From Arcicella rosea (GTDB lineage Bacteria; Bacteroidota; Bacteroidia; Cytophagales; Spirosomataceae), in contig NZ_JACHKT010000024.1 in NCBI RefSeq assembly GCF_014204325.1, positions 1 to 64,000 of the forward strand: 64,000 nt of DNA, in the 5' to 3' direction. This document shows, in pieces, positions 1 through 8,715 of this stretch. Each line of letters begins with the position of its first letter. The first letter of the stretch is position 1. Below the pieces are notes generated by a model that saw only the letters and a program-made list of their open reading frames with translations, was not told the origin of the DNA and ran no database searches. A program made the position numbers and the translations under genes.

Positions 1-25
1 AAGTAAATCACCTCAAATAAAATGA

Positions 26-54
26 AAAATCCACCCAGAATATGAGTGGATTTT
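26..54. terminator. Intrinsic terminator hairpin
   Basis: Perfect 9-bp stem AAAATCCAC/GTGGATTTT (26-34 and 46-54) with T-rich sequence on either side, so it could end transcription in both directions. It probably closes a gene lying left of the window. The rest of 55-242 is AT-rich and shows no convincing gene. Confidence 0.7.
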
Positions 55-242
55 ATTATGAATGAATATTGAAAAACAATTTTCAAGGAAAGCCAAAAAA
101 GATAACAAAAGATATTTTATGAGTGTTTCACAAATTTTAAGTAAACACTTATTTTTAAATCTGACAATTACTTAATATATTTATAATCAGCAACTTCCAC
201 AATAAATGATTATTAGCACTGAAAAATACCTATGAAATATCA

Positions 243-893
243 TTGAGTGAACCATTAGATTTCACAACATCAGTAAAATGGTTCTTCAAAGGAATCATCG
301 CATTGATTTTCTTTGCGTTGATTGGTATTTTAATGTGTAATATCTGGATTGTCTATTCTACTGATGACCGTAATTATTACAGTCTCGATAAATTACCTTC
401 AAATGACGTTGGCTTAGTATTGGGTACAAGTAAAGCTGTACAAGGCGGAAAAACGAATTTATTTTACAAATACAGAATGGAAGCGGCAGCTCGTTTGTAC
501 AAAGAAGGTAAAGTAAAGTTTTTGATTCTTAGTGGCAATCACGACTCTGTTTTTTACAACGAACCCAACGACATGAAAAAATCTTTGATGCGTTTGGGGG
601 TTCCTGAAAACGTGTTAATCCTTGATTATGCTGGTTACCGTACCTATGATTCTATCATTCGTTGCAAAGAAGTATTTAATCAGCAAAAATTTACGATTAT
701 TTCTCAACCTACACATAATGCCAGAGCCTTGTTTCTTGCCAATAATTTAGGACTGGATGCTGTAGCTTTTGCGGCTCAAGACGTACAATCGGGTTATAAA
801 ACTTACTTTAGAGAATATCTTGCTCGCCCAAAAGCGATTCTTGATGTCTATGTATTTGACAGAGCCAAGTATCAGGAAGCGGAAGAAGAATAA
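243..893 (+). CDS. SanA/YdcF-like DUF218 membrane-anchored protein
   Basis: A 216-residue protein with one N-terminal membrane segment (about residues 14-36) followed by a DUF218 domain. The domain begins with the DVGLVLGTSK strand and has the family's AARLYKEGKVKFLILSG segment, matching the SanA (vancomycin/SDS resistance) subgroup thought to act in envelope integrity. The start is a TTG at 243: an in-frame stop lies at 207-209 and no in-frame ATG occurs before the membrane segment. The gene is convergent with the ABC ATPase and their 3' ends overlap by 22 bases. Family assignment is firm; the biochemical activity of SanA-type DUF218 proteins is not established. Confidence 0.85.
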   Translation: MSEPLDFTTSVKWFFKGIIALIFFALIGILMCNIWIVYSTDDRNYYSLDKLPSNDVGLVLGTSKAVQGGKTNLFYKYRMEAAARLYKEGKVKFLILSGNHDSVFYNEPNDMKKSLMRLGVPENVLILDYAGYRTYDSIIRCKEVFNQQKFTIISQPTHNARALFLANNLGLDAVAFAAQDVQSGYKTYFREYLARPKAILDVYVFDRAKYQEAEEE

Positions 894-1636
894 TATCTTT
901 CTTCAAACATTTTAATAGGCTCAATAGCACTTTTTACAAAATGTTTGATGTACTCATCTTCTTTTTCTTGAAAAATCTTTTCAGGCGTATCAATCTTTAA
1001 TATTTTTCCTTGACGCATAATCGCAATTTTATCTGCCACTAAAAAGGCATCTAGTAAATCATGCGTTACCAATACGCAAGCAATACTTTCTTTTTTAATA
1101 ATCTCGACAATTTTCGAACGTAAATGACTTCTATTGATAGAATCTAAATTACTAAAAGGTTCGTCTAACAATAAAGCTTTGGGTTCTTCAGCAATGGCAC
1201 GAGCGATGGCAGTTCTTTGCTTTTCTCCACCAGATACTTCTCTTGGCTTTTTATCTTTAATCGCAGTAATTCCACAAAGTTCTAATAATTCGCTTACTCG
1301 CTTTTTTCGATATTCATGCGTATATTCAGTAAGAGCAAGGTCAATATTTTCCCAAATTTTATGTTCAGGTTTTAGTCGATAGTCTTGAGGGACGAGCTTA
1401 ATATTAGGAAAATCTCTAATCAATCGGTTAAAAAATAAATCTATAGCTTCTTCATCCAGCCAAAGCTTACCAGCATCAGGCATGATATTGCCTGAAATAA
1501 TGTTTAAAAAAGTCGTTTTTCCAGAACCACTCTCTCCTACTATTGCCAATATTTCACCCGCCAATACTTCTATGGAAAGATCATCAACAACAATTCTATT
1601 TTCGTACTTTTTGGTAATATTTTCTAATTTAAGCAT
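872..1636 (-). CDS. ABC transporter ATP-binding protein (PotA/CysA-like)
   Basis: A 254-residue nucleotide-binding subunit. It has Walker A GESGSGKTT (about residue 35), a Q-loop (VPQDY), the signature VSGGEKQR, Walker B ALLLDEPF followed by a D-loop SNLD, and the H-loop histidine in VTHD. The order and tail resemble spermidine/iron-type importer ATPases, but no cognate permease or binding protein is adjacent, so the substrate is unknown. It lies downstream of the ABC exporter permease on the same strand, separated by a strong terminator at 1655-1687, so it is probably transcribed separately or only by read-through. Confidence 0.85.
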   Translation of the reverse strand: MLKLENITKKYENRIVVDDLSIEVLAGEILAIVGESGSGKTTFLNIISGNIMPDAGKLWLDEEAIDLFFNRLIRDFPNIKLVPQDYRLKPEHKIWENIDLALTEYTHEYRKKRVSELLELCGITAIKDKKPREVSGGEKQRTAIARAIAEEPKALLLDEPFSNLDSINRSHLRSKIVEIIKKESIACVLVTHDLLDAFLVADKIAIMRQGKILKIDTPEKIFQEKEDEYIKHFVKSAIEPIKMFEERYYSSSAS

Positions 1637-1654
1637 CTATTACGTTAAATAAAA

Positions 1655-1687
1655 TTCGGCTTAAGATTATTACAATCCTAAGCCGAA
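1655..1687 (-). terminator. Terminator of the ABC exporter genes
   Basis: A 14-bp stem with one mismatch (TTCGGCTTAAGATT paired with AATCCTAAGCCGAA). On the minus strand it is followed by TTTTATTT, so it ends transcription coming from the permease gene at 1722-3365. Confidence 0.8.
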
Positions 1688-1721
1688 AATGATATTTTCA
1701 ATATTTGATAAAGCGTTAGAA

Positions 1722-3365
1722 TCACTCTTTAATCCTATCCCAGCCTATTTTTCGGTATTCTTTCAGCAAAAGTAAGGCAATTATTAGTAAGATGGGCGTT
1801 AAAGTAATTAAACCGTAGGTGGTTTTTCCAATAAAGTAATGAACAAAACCTAATATCGGAGCTACCAAAAACAAGAATAGAAACTTCAACCATTGATTCC
1901 CTTTTACTTTAGCATTAGCCATTTCCATTGAAAAAGGCAATGAAAATTCCCCCGTTAAGACATTTAAACTGATAAATAAAAGTGTACTTGACATCGCAAA
2001 AAGAATATCGTCAATCATTCCAAAACCAGCTTTTCCAATCAAAATAGCTCCAATAATAATAAAAATAGGAAGACCAACTTTAACTAATATTGATTTCAAA
2101 GAACCCAATAATACTTCTCCAGGATTTGTCAGTGGAGCAACACGATAAGCCCAAGAGGCTTTCCAGTCGTCGGAAATGTAGATTTGTTGAGAAAAAATCC
2201 AAATGAGGAACATGGTATAATATAAAATCATCAAGACATTTACATCTTCTTTTTGGCTTTGCGTAAAATAATTGTAGATAAAATAAATCAGCATTCCGAA
2301 GATTGGATAAGCTCTTACTTTAAATTTTCGGTCACGAGCGGTGATAATCCAAACCAATTCAAATGCTGATTTCTCCAAAGTTGTTTTTGTAAAAATTCCA
2401 GAAAGTACATTCAAAAAAGTACTTTTTTTCGCTGTTTTCACAGCTCTTTTTTCTGTAATTTCTGGCGTTCCTAAACCTGATAAACTTTTGGCAAAAAGTG
2501 GCGATAAGTAATTATTGATGATGTACAAAGAAGCAAAAGGCACTATTAATACCAAAAGAGTAAAAATCATGTAAGGCAATTCAAAGTGTTTTGCCACAAA
2601 AGCCTCCATCACACCAGCAAACCAAGCTGGAGGCACTAGATAATGCCACCATTTTATGACAATTTCTTGTGTTTCTGTGCCAATCAATTTATCTGTTCTT
2701 GCTATAAACTGATAGCCAACCGCTATAAAAACTGAAAAAGCAATTTGTGCATAACCAATAATATCTTTTAGTTTTTCTTCAGAAACTACTTTTGTCAATA
2801 ATAAATATAAAATACTTGTCAGAAAAATGGTAATCAAGCAAAGTAAAATCACACAAATGAAGAAGAGTAAACCTGCTTGCCAACCAAATTTGAAAGTTGT
2901 AAAAACGATTGAACCTAAAGAATTAGCCAAGGTCAAAGCACCTAAAAATACAATAATATGAATCAAGCGAGCCATCCAAATTACTTTTCCCTCTACGGGG
3001 CGAGGAAGTAAAATAACATTATCACTTGTATCAAAAAGTACTTCAGCAAAATCTGAAATCATGTTGAAAGCTACCATAAACATGATAAAAGCGAAGCTCA
3101 ACATCATCACTAAATAAACTGGTTGCTTGATGAAAAGTATCATCAGCCCATAAATAAAACTAAAAATTGCTTGAAAGAGTAATGATTTCAAAAATGTATT
3201 ACTTTGCTCTTTTTTCTGTACTTGATTTCTTTGTAAACCATGAACTCGGCGGTTTTCCATCATCAATTTTACTTCAACGATGGCTCTTAATGAATGATAA
3301 TCTACCGCCAGCCATTTGAAAAGCCATTGAAGTTTATCAAGAATATAAAGAATAAATTTTGTCAT
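1722..3365 (-). CDS. ABC-2-type exporter permease
   Basis: A 547-residue polytopic membrane protein with about 12 hydrophobic segments, in pairs near residues 60-105, 135-200, 255-290, 350-390 and 425-540. It lacks obvious enzymatic motifs. It follows the ATPase at 3368-4156 with a 2-base gap, so the two almost certainly form one exporter, ATPase translated first. The size and the half-transporter layout fit the large 'ABC exporter' permeases of Bacteroidota and Firmicutes. The cargo cannot be read from the sequence. Confidence 0.75.
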   Translation of the reverse strand: MTKFILYILDKLQWLFKWLAVDYHSLRAIVEVKLMMENRRVHGLQRNQVQKKEQSNTFLKSLLFQAIFSFIYGLMILFIKQPVYLVMMLSFAFIMFMVAFNMISDFAEVLFDTSDNVILLPRPVEGKVIWMARLIHIIVFLGALTLANSLGSIVFTTFKFGWQAGLLFFICVILLCLITIFLTSILYLLLTKVVSEEKLKDIIGYAQIAFSVFIAVGYQFIARTDKLIGTETQEIVIKWWHYLVPPAWFAGVMEAFVAKHFELPYMIFTLLVLIVPFASLYIINNYLSPLFAKSLSGLGTPEITEKRAVKTAKKSTFLNVLSGIFTKTTLEKSAFELVWIITARDRKFKVRAYPIFGMLIYFIYNYFTQSQKEDVNVLMILYYTMFLIWIFSQQIYISDDWKASWAYRVAPLTNPGEVLLGSLKSILVKVGLPIFIIIGAILIGKAGFGMIDDILFAMSSTLLFISLNVLTGEFSLPFSMEMANAKVKGNQWLKFLFLFLVAPILGFVHYFIGKTTYGLITLTPILLIIALLLLKEYRKIGWDRIKE

Positions 3366-3367
3366 AA

Positions 3368-4156
3368 TTATTGAGAAGATAAAGCTTGAATAAAATCGTC
3401 GGCACGGGTTTGATTTTCTTGATTTCCACCTGTCAAACTTCCAAAAACACTTTCAAGCGAAGCCACGGAACCTTGTGTTTTTAGTTCTTCAAAAGTACCA
3501 TTAGCGACAATTTCACCATTATTGATGATTACGATACGGTCAGATAATTTTTCAACAACATCCATAATGTGCGAAGAATACAAAATTGTTTTACCAGCTT
3601 CTTTCAATTTTGCTAGAATCTCTTTTACCAAAATCACTGCATTAGCATCCAAACCAGAAAGTGGTTCATCCAAGAAAACAATTTCAGGATTATGAATCAA
3701 ACCCGAAATCAATAATACTTTTTGTCGCATTCCTTTTGAAAATGTACTCATTCTGGTATCAATTACTTCACTCAATCCAAACAAAGAAAGTAGTTCTGTC
3801 GCTCTTTTTTCAATCTGAACATCTTCTAAATGATACAAGCGACCGATAAATAAAAGATATTCCATTGGCGTAAGTACTTCATAAAGCATGGCGTTTTCAG
3901 GTACATAACCAATGTGTTTCTTGACTTCCATTGCATCTTTGGTAACATCATAGCCCAAAATTGAAACTTCGCCAGAAAAATCGCCTAAAGTGCCAATTAA
4001 GATTTTTAAAGTAGTACTTTTACCTGCACCATTTGGACCAATGTAGCCAATAATTTCGCCTCTGTAAATATCAAGATTGATGCCTTTCAAGACTTCTTTT
4101 TCGCCATAGCTTTTTCGTAGATTTCGGATCGAAATAACGGGTTTAAGTTCTTCCAT
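3368..4156 (-). CDS. ABC-2-type exporter ATPase
   Basis: A 262-residue nucleotide-binding subunit with Walker A GPNGAGKST, signature FSKGMRQK (a degenerate LSGGQ common in ABC-2 exporters), Walker B IVFLDEPLSGLD and H-loop SSHIMD. The C-terminal stretch after residue 225 (GSVASLESVFGSLTG) is the usual tail of the CcmA/NatA-like group. It is the first gene of a two-gene exporter unit with the permease 2 bases downstream, and is divergent from xylB across a 141-base intergenic region. Confidence 0.9.
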   Translation of the reverse strand: MEELKPVISIRNLRKSYGEKEVLKGINLDIYRGEIIGYIGPNGAGKSTTLKILIGTLGDFSGEVSILGYDVTKDAMEVKKHIGYVPENAMLYEVLTPMEYLLFIGRLYHLEDVQIEKRATELLSLFGLSEVIDTRMSTFSKGMRQKVLLISGLIHNPEIVFLDEPLSGLDANAVILVKEILAKLKEAGKTILYSSHIMDVVEKLSDRIVIINNGEIVANGTFEELKTQGSVASLESVFGSLTGGNQENQTRADDFIQALSSQ

Positions 4157-4297
4157 TTTTTTGTTTTGGTTTAATTTATGATTTAAAATAAAATATAACT
4201 AGAACACTATAGAACATTAGCGGTTTTTTCTATATTTTTGCAACAAGGTAGTCAATAAAAATTACCAAATAATCTCAATTACTTACAAACTCTGATT

Positions 4298-5791
4298 ATG
4301 TTACTTTTAGGCTTAGATTTAGGTACTTCTTCCATCAAGGCATCTGTTGTAGATGGCTCAACAGGCAAGCTAGTTGCCTCCGCACAATATCCAGACACTG
4401 AAAACACCATTTCATCTCCTTTTGATGGCTGGGCAGAACAAGATCCAGAAATGTGGTGGACTTGCGTGCAAGAAGCGATTCAAAGATGTAATTCGTCAGG
4501 GAAATACAATCCTAAAGATATTCAAGCGGTCGGAATTGCGTATCAAATGCACGGATTAGTAATTGTAGATAGAAATCTAAGTGTTTTACGTCCTTCAATT
4601 ATTTGGTGCGATAGCCGTGCTGTTGAAATAGGCAAAAAAGCTTTTGATAAAATTGGGCATGAAAAATGTCTTTCTAATTTACTGAATTCTCCTGGAAATT
4701 TCACGGCTTCTAAGTTAGCTTGGGTAAAAGAAAACGAACCTAAAATTTATGGCTCTATTTATAAAATCATGCTTCCAGGCGATTTTATTGCCATGAAACT
4801 CACAGGAGAGATTACTACTTCAAATTCAGCACTTTCGGAAGGTATCTTCTGGGATTTTCAAACCAATGGCGTTTCTGAAGATGTGATGAAATGTTACGGT
4901 TTTCCTGCTACAATTTTACCAGAAATTCGTCCATTGTTTTCAAATCATGGAGAAGTAAAAAGTTCAATTGCAGATGCTTTAGGTTTAAAAGCTGGAATTC
5001 CAGTTACTTATAAATCAGGTGACCAACCCAATAATGCACTTTCATTAAACGTCCTTGACCCAGGTGAAGTAGCTGCTACAGCAGGAACTTCAGGTGTGAT
5101 TTACTCAGTTTCAGACAAAGTAAGTTATGATCCAAAATCAAGAGTAAATACTTTTGCCCATGTGAATCATGAATTAAATGGGCTTAATCGCTTAGGAACG
5201 CTATTATGTATCAATGGAACAGGAATTTTAAATCGTTGGGTTCGTGATAATGTAGCAAGTGGATTAAGCTATCAAGAAATGAATGCCCTTGCTTCAAAAG
5301 TAAATGAAGGTGCTGATGGTTTAAGAATTTTACCATTTGGCAATGGAGCTGAAAGAGTACTTGAAAATAAAGTAATTGGTGCTACTTTCCAACGTTTAAA
5401 TTTGAATGCTCATGCAAATGCTCATATTATTCGTGCAGCACAAGAAGGAATCGCTTATTCTTTAAAATACGGCATGGACATCATGGCAGAGAATGGTACT
5501 TCTCCATCAGTCATCAGAGCAGGAAAAGCCAATATGTTTTTAAGTGATATTTTCTCGCAAACATTGGTAAATGTAACTGGCGTTGCTGTAGAATTATATG
5601 ATACTGATGGTGCAAAAGGAGCCGCTTTAGGTTCAGGTATTGGGGTGAGATACTTTTCAAATCCAAAAGATGCTTTTGTGAATATGGAAAAAATAGGTGT
5701 TGTTGAGCCAGAAACTCAAAAAGCTTCAACCTATCAAGATATTTATCAAGATTGGAAAAATATTCTTGATAATCAATTGGCTAATGATTAA
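4298..5791 (+). CDS. xylB: Xylulokinase (FGGY family)
   Basis: A 497-residue FGGY carbohydrate kinase, the usual length for xylulokinase, which phosphorylates D-xylulose to enter the pentose phosphate pathway. It starts with LLGLDLGTSSIKASVVDG (the phosphate-1 loop of the ASKHA fold). It has the sugar-binding YQMHG motif near residue 90, IIWCDSRA, the catalytic aspartate region KSGDQPNNAL near residue 243, and TAGTSGVIY. No xylose isomerase or transporter gene is adjacent, so the pathway genes must lie elsewhere. A strong terminator follows. Other FGGY sugar specificities cannot be excluded, but the MHG and CDSRA motifs favour xylulose. Confidence 0.88.
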   Translation: MLLLGLDLGTSSIKASVVDGSTGKLVASAQYPDTENTISSPFDGWAEQDPEMWWTCVQEAIQRCNSSGKYNPKDIQAVGIAYQMHGLVIVDRNLSVLRPSIIWCDSRAVEIGKKAFDKIGHEKCLSNLLNSPGNFTASKLAWVKENEPKIYGSIYKIMLPGDFIAMKLTGEITTSNSALSEGIFWDFQTNGVSEDVMKCYGFPATILPEIRPLFSNHGEVKSSIADALGLKAGIPVTYKSGDQPNNALSLNVLDPGEVAATAGTSGVIYSVSDKVSYDPKSRVNTFAHVNHELNGLNRLGTLLCINGTGILNRWVRDNVASGLSYQEMNALASKVNEGADGLRILPFGNGAERVLENKVIGATFQRLNLNAHANAHIIRAAQEGIAYSLKYGMDIMAENGTSPSVIRAGKANMFLSDIFSQTLVNVTGVAVELYDTDGAKGAALGSGIGVRYFSNPKDAFVNMEKIGVVEPETQKASTYQDIYQDWKNILDNQLAND

Positions 5792-5815
5792 TTGCTAGTT
5801 TGATAATTTCCCAGG

Positions 5816-5856
5816 ACGCTTCACTATTTTTCAAAAAATAGTGAAGCGTTTTTTTA
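5816..5856 (+). terminator. Terminator of xylB
   Basis: A very strong hairpin: 16-bp perfect stem (ACGCTTCACTATTTTT at 5816-5831 with its complement at 5834-5849) followed by a run of T. It lies 25 bases after the xylB stop. Confidence 0.9.
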
Positions 5857-5902
5857 TGACTTAAATCAAATGAGTGTACTCGTTTTTTAATCATACTATT
5901 GA

Positions 5903-6073
5903 AAGCAAAAGCTTGTATCCATCTTAGATTTTTTAGGAAATAAAGTATTTGAGCAACCTTTTTCAAATCAAGATTTAATTTCTTTGGATTTATCAGGCTT
6001 GAAAAAAGGGCTTTATCTTGTGATAATCAACAATAATCAAGAGATTTACAGTCAGAAATTTATTTTAGAATAA
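5903..6073 (+). pseudogene. Remnant of a T9SS type A C-terminal sorting domain
   Basis: Between xylB and uppP, an open stretch of about 56 codons without a start codon ends at TAA 6071-6073. Read in that frame it contains LDFLGNKVFEQ, then LISLDLSGLKKGLYLVII, then a terminal YSQKFILE. This is the pattern of the type A sorting domain that targets proteins to the T9SS (D..G+.V....; LDLS.L..G.Y.V.I; final K.I/L). The frame is closed by TGA at 5900-5902, so the N-terminal cargo part is missing. It is therefore the tail of a lost secreted protein. No matching N-terminal part is visible in the window. The T9SS plug gene at 25 kb supports the organism having this system. Confidence 0.8.
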
Positions 6074-6089
6074 AATATCCCTTAAACCA

Positions 6090-6878
6090 ATGTCAACAAT
6101 TCAAGCAATTATACTTGCAATTATCGAAGGCTTAACTGAATTCCTTCCAATTTCTTCTACAGGACACATGGTATTGATGAGTTCTTATCTAGGCATTGAG
6201 AATGACAAATTCACCAAACTTTTTGAAGTTTGTATTCAACTTGGAGCTATTTTGGCTGTAGTAGTGTTGTACTGGAAAAAGTTTTTTGACTTTTCTAAAT
6301 GGCAGTTTTATGTAAAACTTGCTTTAGCCGTTGTTCCTGCTTTAATTTTCGGAAAATTATTTGACGATCTTATTGATGAACATTTGGGTAGTCCTGTTTT
6401 TATTGCTACAGTATTGTTAGTTGGTGGTATCATTTTATTATTTGTAGATAATTGGTTCAAAAATCCAGTAATTACAGAAGAACCAGATATTAATAATGTA
6501 ACAGCGATTAAAATCGGAGCGTATCAATGTTTAGCCATAATGTTTCCTGGTTTAAGTAGAAGTGCTGCTACAATTATTGGAGGAATGCAACAAAAATTAA
6601 GCAGAAGTTTAGCAGCAGAATTCTCTTTCTTCTTGGCAGTTCCAACAATGACAGCGGCAACTGGGTATAAGTTATTAAAATTCATCTCTGATGAGGGAAG
6701 TATTACAGGAGATCAAATTAAACTTTTAGCCATCGGAAATGTTGTTGCATTTATCGTTGCTGTTTTAGCCATCAAATTTTTCATTACTATTTTGAACAAA
6801 TATGGTTTTAAATATTTTGGCATTTATCGTATCATCGTCGGAATCGTCATTTTAGCTTTGACGGTAGGCTCACATTAA
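6090..6878 (+). CDS. uppP: Undecaprenyl-diphosphatase
   Basis: A 262-residue integral membrane enzyme of the BacA/UppP family. It removes a phosphate from undecaprenyl diphosphate so that the lipid carrier can be reused for peptidoglycan and O-antigen synthesis, and can give bacitracin resistance. Both signature regions are present: EGLTEFLPISSTGHM at residues 14-28 and the FPGLSRSAATIIGG motif near residue 153. Seven to eight hydrophobic helices follow the family pattern. The gene is followed after 2 bases by truB. In most Bacteroidota ftsX and a DUF3098 gene precede uppP; here they are about 31 kb away. Confidence 0.95.
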   Translation: MSTIQAIILAIIEGLTEFLPISSTGHMVLMSSYLGIENDKFTKLFEVCIQLGAILAVVVLYWKKFFDFSKWQFYVKLALAVVPALIFGKLFDDLIDEHLGSPVFIATVLLVGGIILLFVDNWFKNPVITEEPDINNVTAIKIGAYQCLAIMFPGLSRSAATIIGGMQQKLSRSLAAEFSFFLAVPTMTAATGYKLLKFISDEGSITGDQIKLLAIGNVVAFIVAVLAIKFFITILNKYGFKYFGIYRIIVGIVILALTVGSH

Positions 6879-6880
6879 TA

Positions 6881-7594
6881 ATGAATCAAGAAGAAATTAT
6901 ACAAAAGAATATCAATCAGACCTCTCCAGACCCTGGGGAGGTTTTATTGATTGATAAACCCCTTACTTGGACATCTTTTGATGTCGTTAAGAAATTAAAA
7001 TTTGCTGGTAAATTCAAAAAAATCGGTCATGCTGGTACACTAGACCCACTAGCAACTGGTTTATTAATCCTTTGCACAGGAAAAATGACCAAGCAAATTG
7101 ATTCTTTCCAAGCACAAGAAAAAGAATATTCAGGCACTTTTGTTTTAGGAAAAACAACGCCCTCGATAGACTTAGAAACAGCATTTGAAGAAGAGTTACC
7201 AATTGAACATATCAACGAAAATCTACTTCAAGATGCTTTAAGTAAATTTCAAGGGAAAATTTTACAGATTCCTCCGATTTACTCTGCCATTCAAGTAAAT
7301 GGCAAAAGGCTTTACGAATTAGCCAGAAAAGGAAAAACAGATGCTGATATTGAAATCAAATCAAGAGAAGTAGAAATTTTTAAATTTGACATTGATAGCA
7401 GTAATTTTCCAGAAATTAGCTTCACAATCGTTTGCTCAAAAGGTACGTACATCAGAAGTTTGGTGCGTGATTTTGGCTTGGCTTGCCAATCAGGCGCTTA
7501 TTTAAGTTCATTACGTAGAGAAAAAATTGGTAAATTTGATGTTAAAAATGCACTAACGATTCAGGAATTTATTGAGCAAAGAAAGGTAGATTAA
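6881..7594 (+). CDS. truB: tRNA pseudouridine-55 synthase
   Basis: A 237-residue TruB, which makes pseudouridine 55 in the T-loop of tRNAs. The catalytic aspartate is D55 in GHAGTLDPLATGLL. Further family motifs are KEYSGTFVLGKTT, IPPIYSAIQVNGKRLYELAR and the SKGTYIRSLVRDFG block. It ends soon after the TruB_N core (short C-terminal part, no PUA domain), as is normal in Bacteroidota. It starts 2 bases after uppP and precedes ribF, forming one transcription unit. Confidence 0.95.
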   Translation: MNQEEIIQKNINQTSPDPGEVLLIDKPLTWTSFDVVKKLKFAGKFKKIGHAGTLDPLATGLLILCTGKMTKQIDSFQAQEKEYSGTFVLGKTTPSIDLETAFEEELPIEHINENLLQDALSKFQGKILQIPPIYSAIQVNGKRLYELARKGKTDADIEIKSREVEIFKFDIDSSNFPEISFTIVCSKGTYIRSLVRDFGLACQSGAYLSSLRREKIGKFDVKNALTIQEFIEQRKVD

Positions 7595-7689
7595 TAATTT
7601 AAAAATTATTGTAATAAGTAATAATGTAAAGAATAAAACGCTGTTTTCGTCCAACTCACAAAAAGACTTTGAACAGAGCAAATATAAAA

Positions 7690-8628
7690 ATGCAAGTTTA
7701 TCACGGAATACAGGAATTCAAAAAATTAGACCATGCGGTAGTCACTAGCGGAACATTTGATGGTGTACATCTTGGACATCAAAAAATATTAAATCGCTTG
7801 AATGAAGTAGCTTTACAGACCCAAGGAGAAAGTGTTGTCATTACTTTTTATCCACATCCACGAAGCGTTATTTCGTCTGATAATCAAACCATTAAGTTAC
7901 TTTCTATACTTGATGAAAAAATTGAACTCTTAGAACAAAATGGTGTACAACATCTTTTGATAATTCCGTTCACCAGAGAATTTTCAGAGCTTTCATCCGA
8001 AGAATTTATCCAAAAAATTCTTATTGAAACCATTGGTACTAAAACGCTAGTGATTGGCTACGACCATCGTTTTGGAAAAAATCGTGAGGGAGGATTCGAT
8101 TACTTAAAAACCAATGCTTCAAGATATGGCTTTTCAATAGAAGAAATTGCCCGTCGAGATATTGATAACGTTGGCATAAGTTCTTCAAAAATCAGGAAAG
8201 CATTATTAGAAGGAAATGTTCAATCTGCCGATCATCTTTTGGGTAGAAATTACTCTATTTCTGGGCTCATTGTAAAAGGCAAACAATTAGGTAGAACAAT
8301 TGGCTTTCCAACTGCTAATATTCAAGTAAGGGAAGTTGCTAAATTAATTCCTACAGATGGTGTTTATGCCGTGAAAGTACATTACAACGATGAAACTTTT
8401 GGAGGGATGTTAAATATTGGTAATCGCCCGACGGTAGATGGTACTTATCAGACAATCGAAGTGAATATTTTCGATTTCAATCGAGAAATTTATGGAGAAA
8501 ACCTTAGTGTAGAATTTATTACGAAAGTCCGAAACGAGCAAAAATTCAGTGGTTTAGATGCCCTAAAAGCACAAATAGCCAAAGACCAAGAGGTAATTAA
8601 AGATATATTACAAAGTACTAGAATTTAA
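7690..8628 (+). CDS. ribF: Bifunctional riboflavin kinase / FAD synthetase
   Basis: A 312-residue enzyme that converts riboflavin to FMN and FMN to FAD. The N-terminal nucleotidyltransferase domain has GTFDGVHLGHQKIL and, further on, GISSSKIRKALLEGNV. The C-terminal flavokinase domain begins with GRTIGFPTANI near residue 204 and includes GVYAVKV and MLNIGNRPTV. I chose the ATG at 7690 (MQVYHGIQEF) over a TTG at 7669, because RibF proteins start with a short beta strand just before the GTFDGVH motif. It is the last gene of uppP-truB-ribF and is followed by a bidirectional terminator. Confidence 0.93.
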   Translation: MQVYHGIQEFKKLDHAVVTSGTFDGVHLGHQKILNRLNEVALQTQGESVVITFYPHPRSVISSDNQTIKLLSILDEKIELLEQNGVQHLLIIPFTREFSELSSEEFIQKILIETIGTKTLVIGYDHRFGKNREGGFDYLKTNASRYGFSIEEIARRDIDNVGISSSKIRKALLEGNVQSADHLLGRNYSISGLIVKGKQLGRTIGFPTANIQVREVAKLIPTDGVYAVKVHYNDETFGGMLNIGNRPTVDGTYQTIEVNIFDFNREIYGENLSVEFITKVRNEQKFSGLDALKAQIAKDQEVIKDILQSTRI

Positions 8629-8661
8629 ACGACAAACAAAATATTATTTTTGCATACCAAC

Positions 8662-8699
8662 AAAAAAGGTCGATTCAAATAAATGAACCGACCTTTTTC
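8662..8699. terminator. Bidirectional terminator between ribF and clpC
   Basis: A 15-bp stem with one mismatch (AAAAAGGTCGATTCA with TGAACCGACCTTTTT), A-rich before and T-rich after, between two convergent genes. Confidence 0.85.
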
Positions 8700-8715
8700 T
8701 ATTTAAGATTACTCT

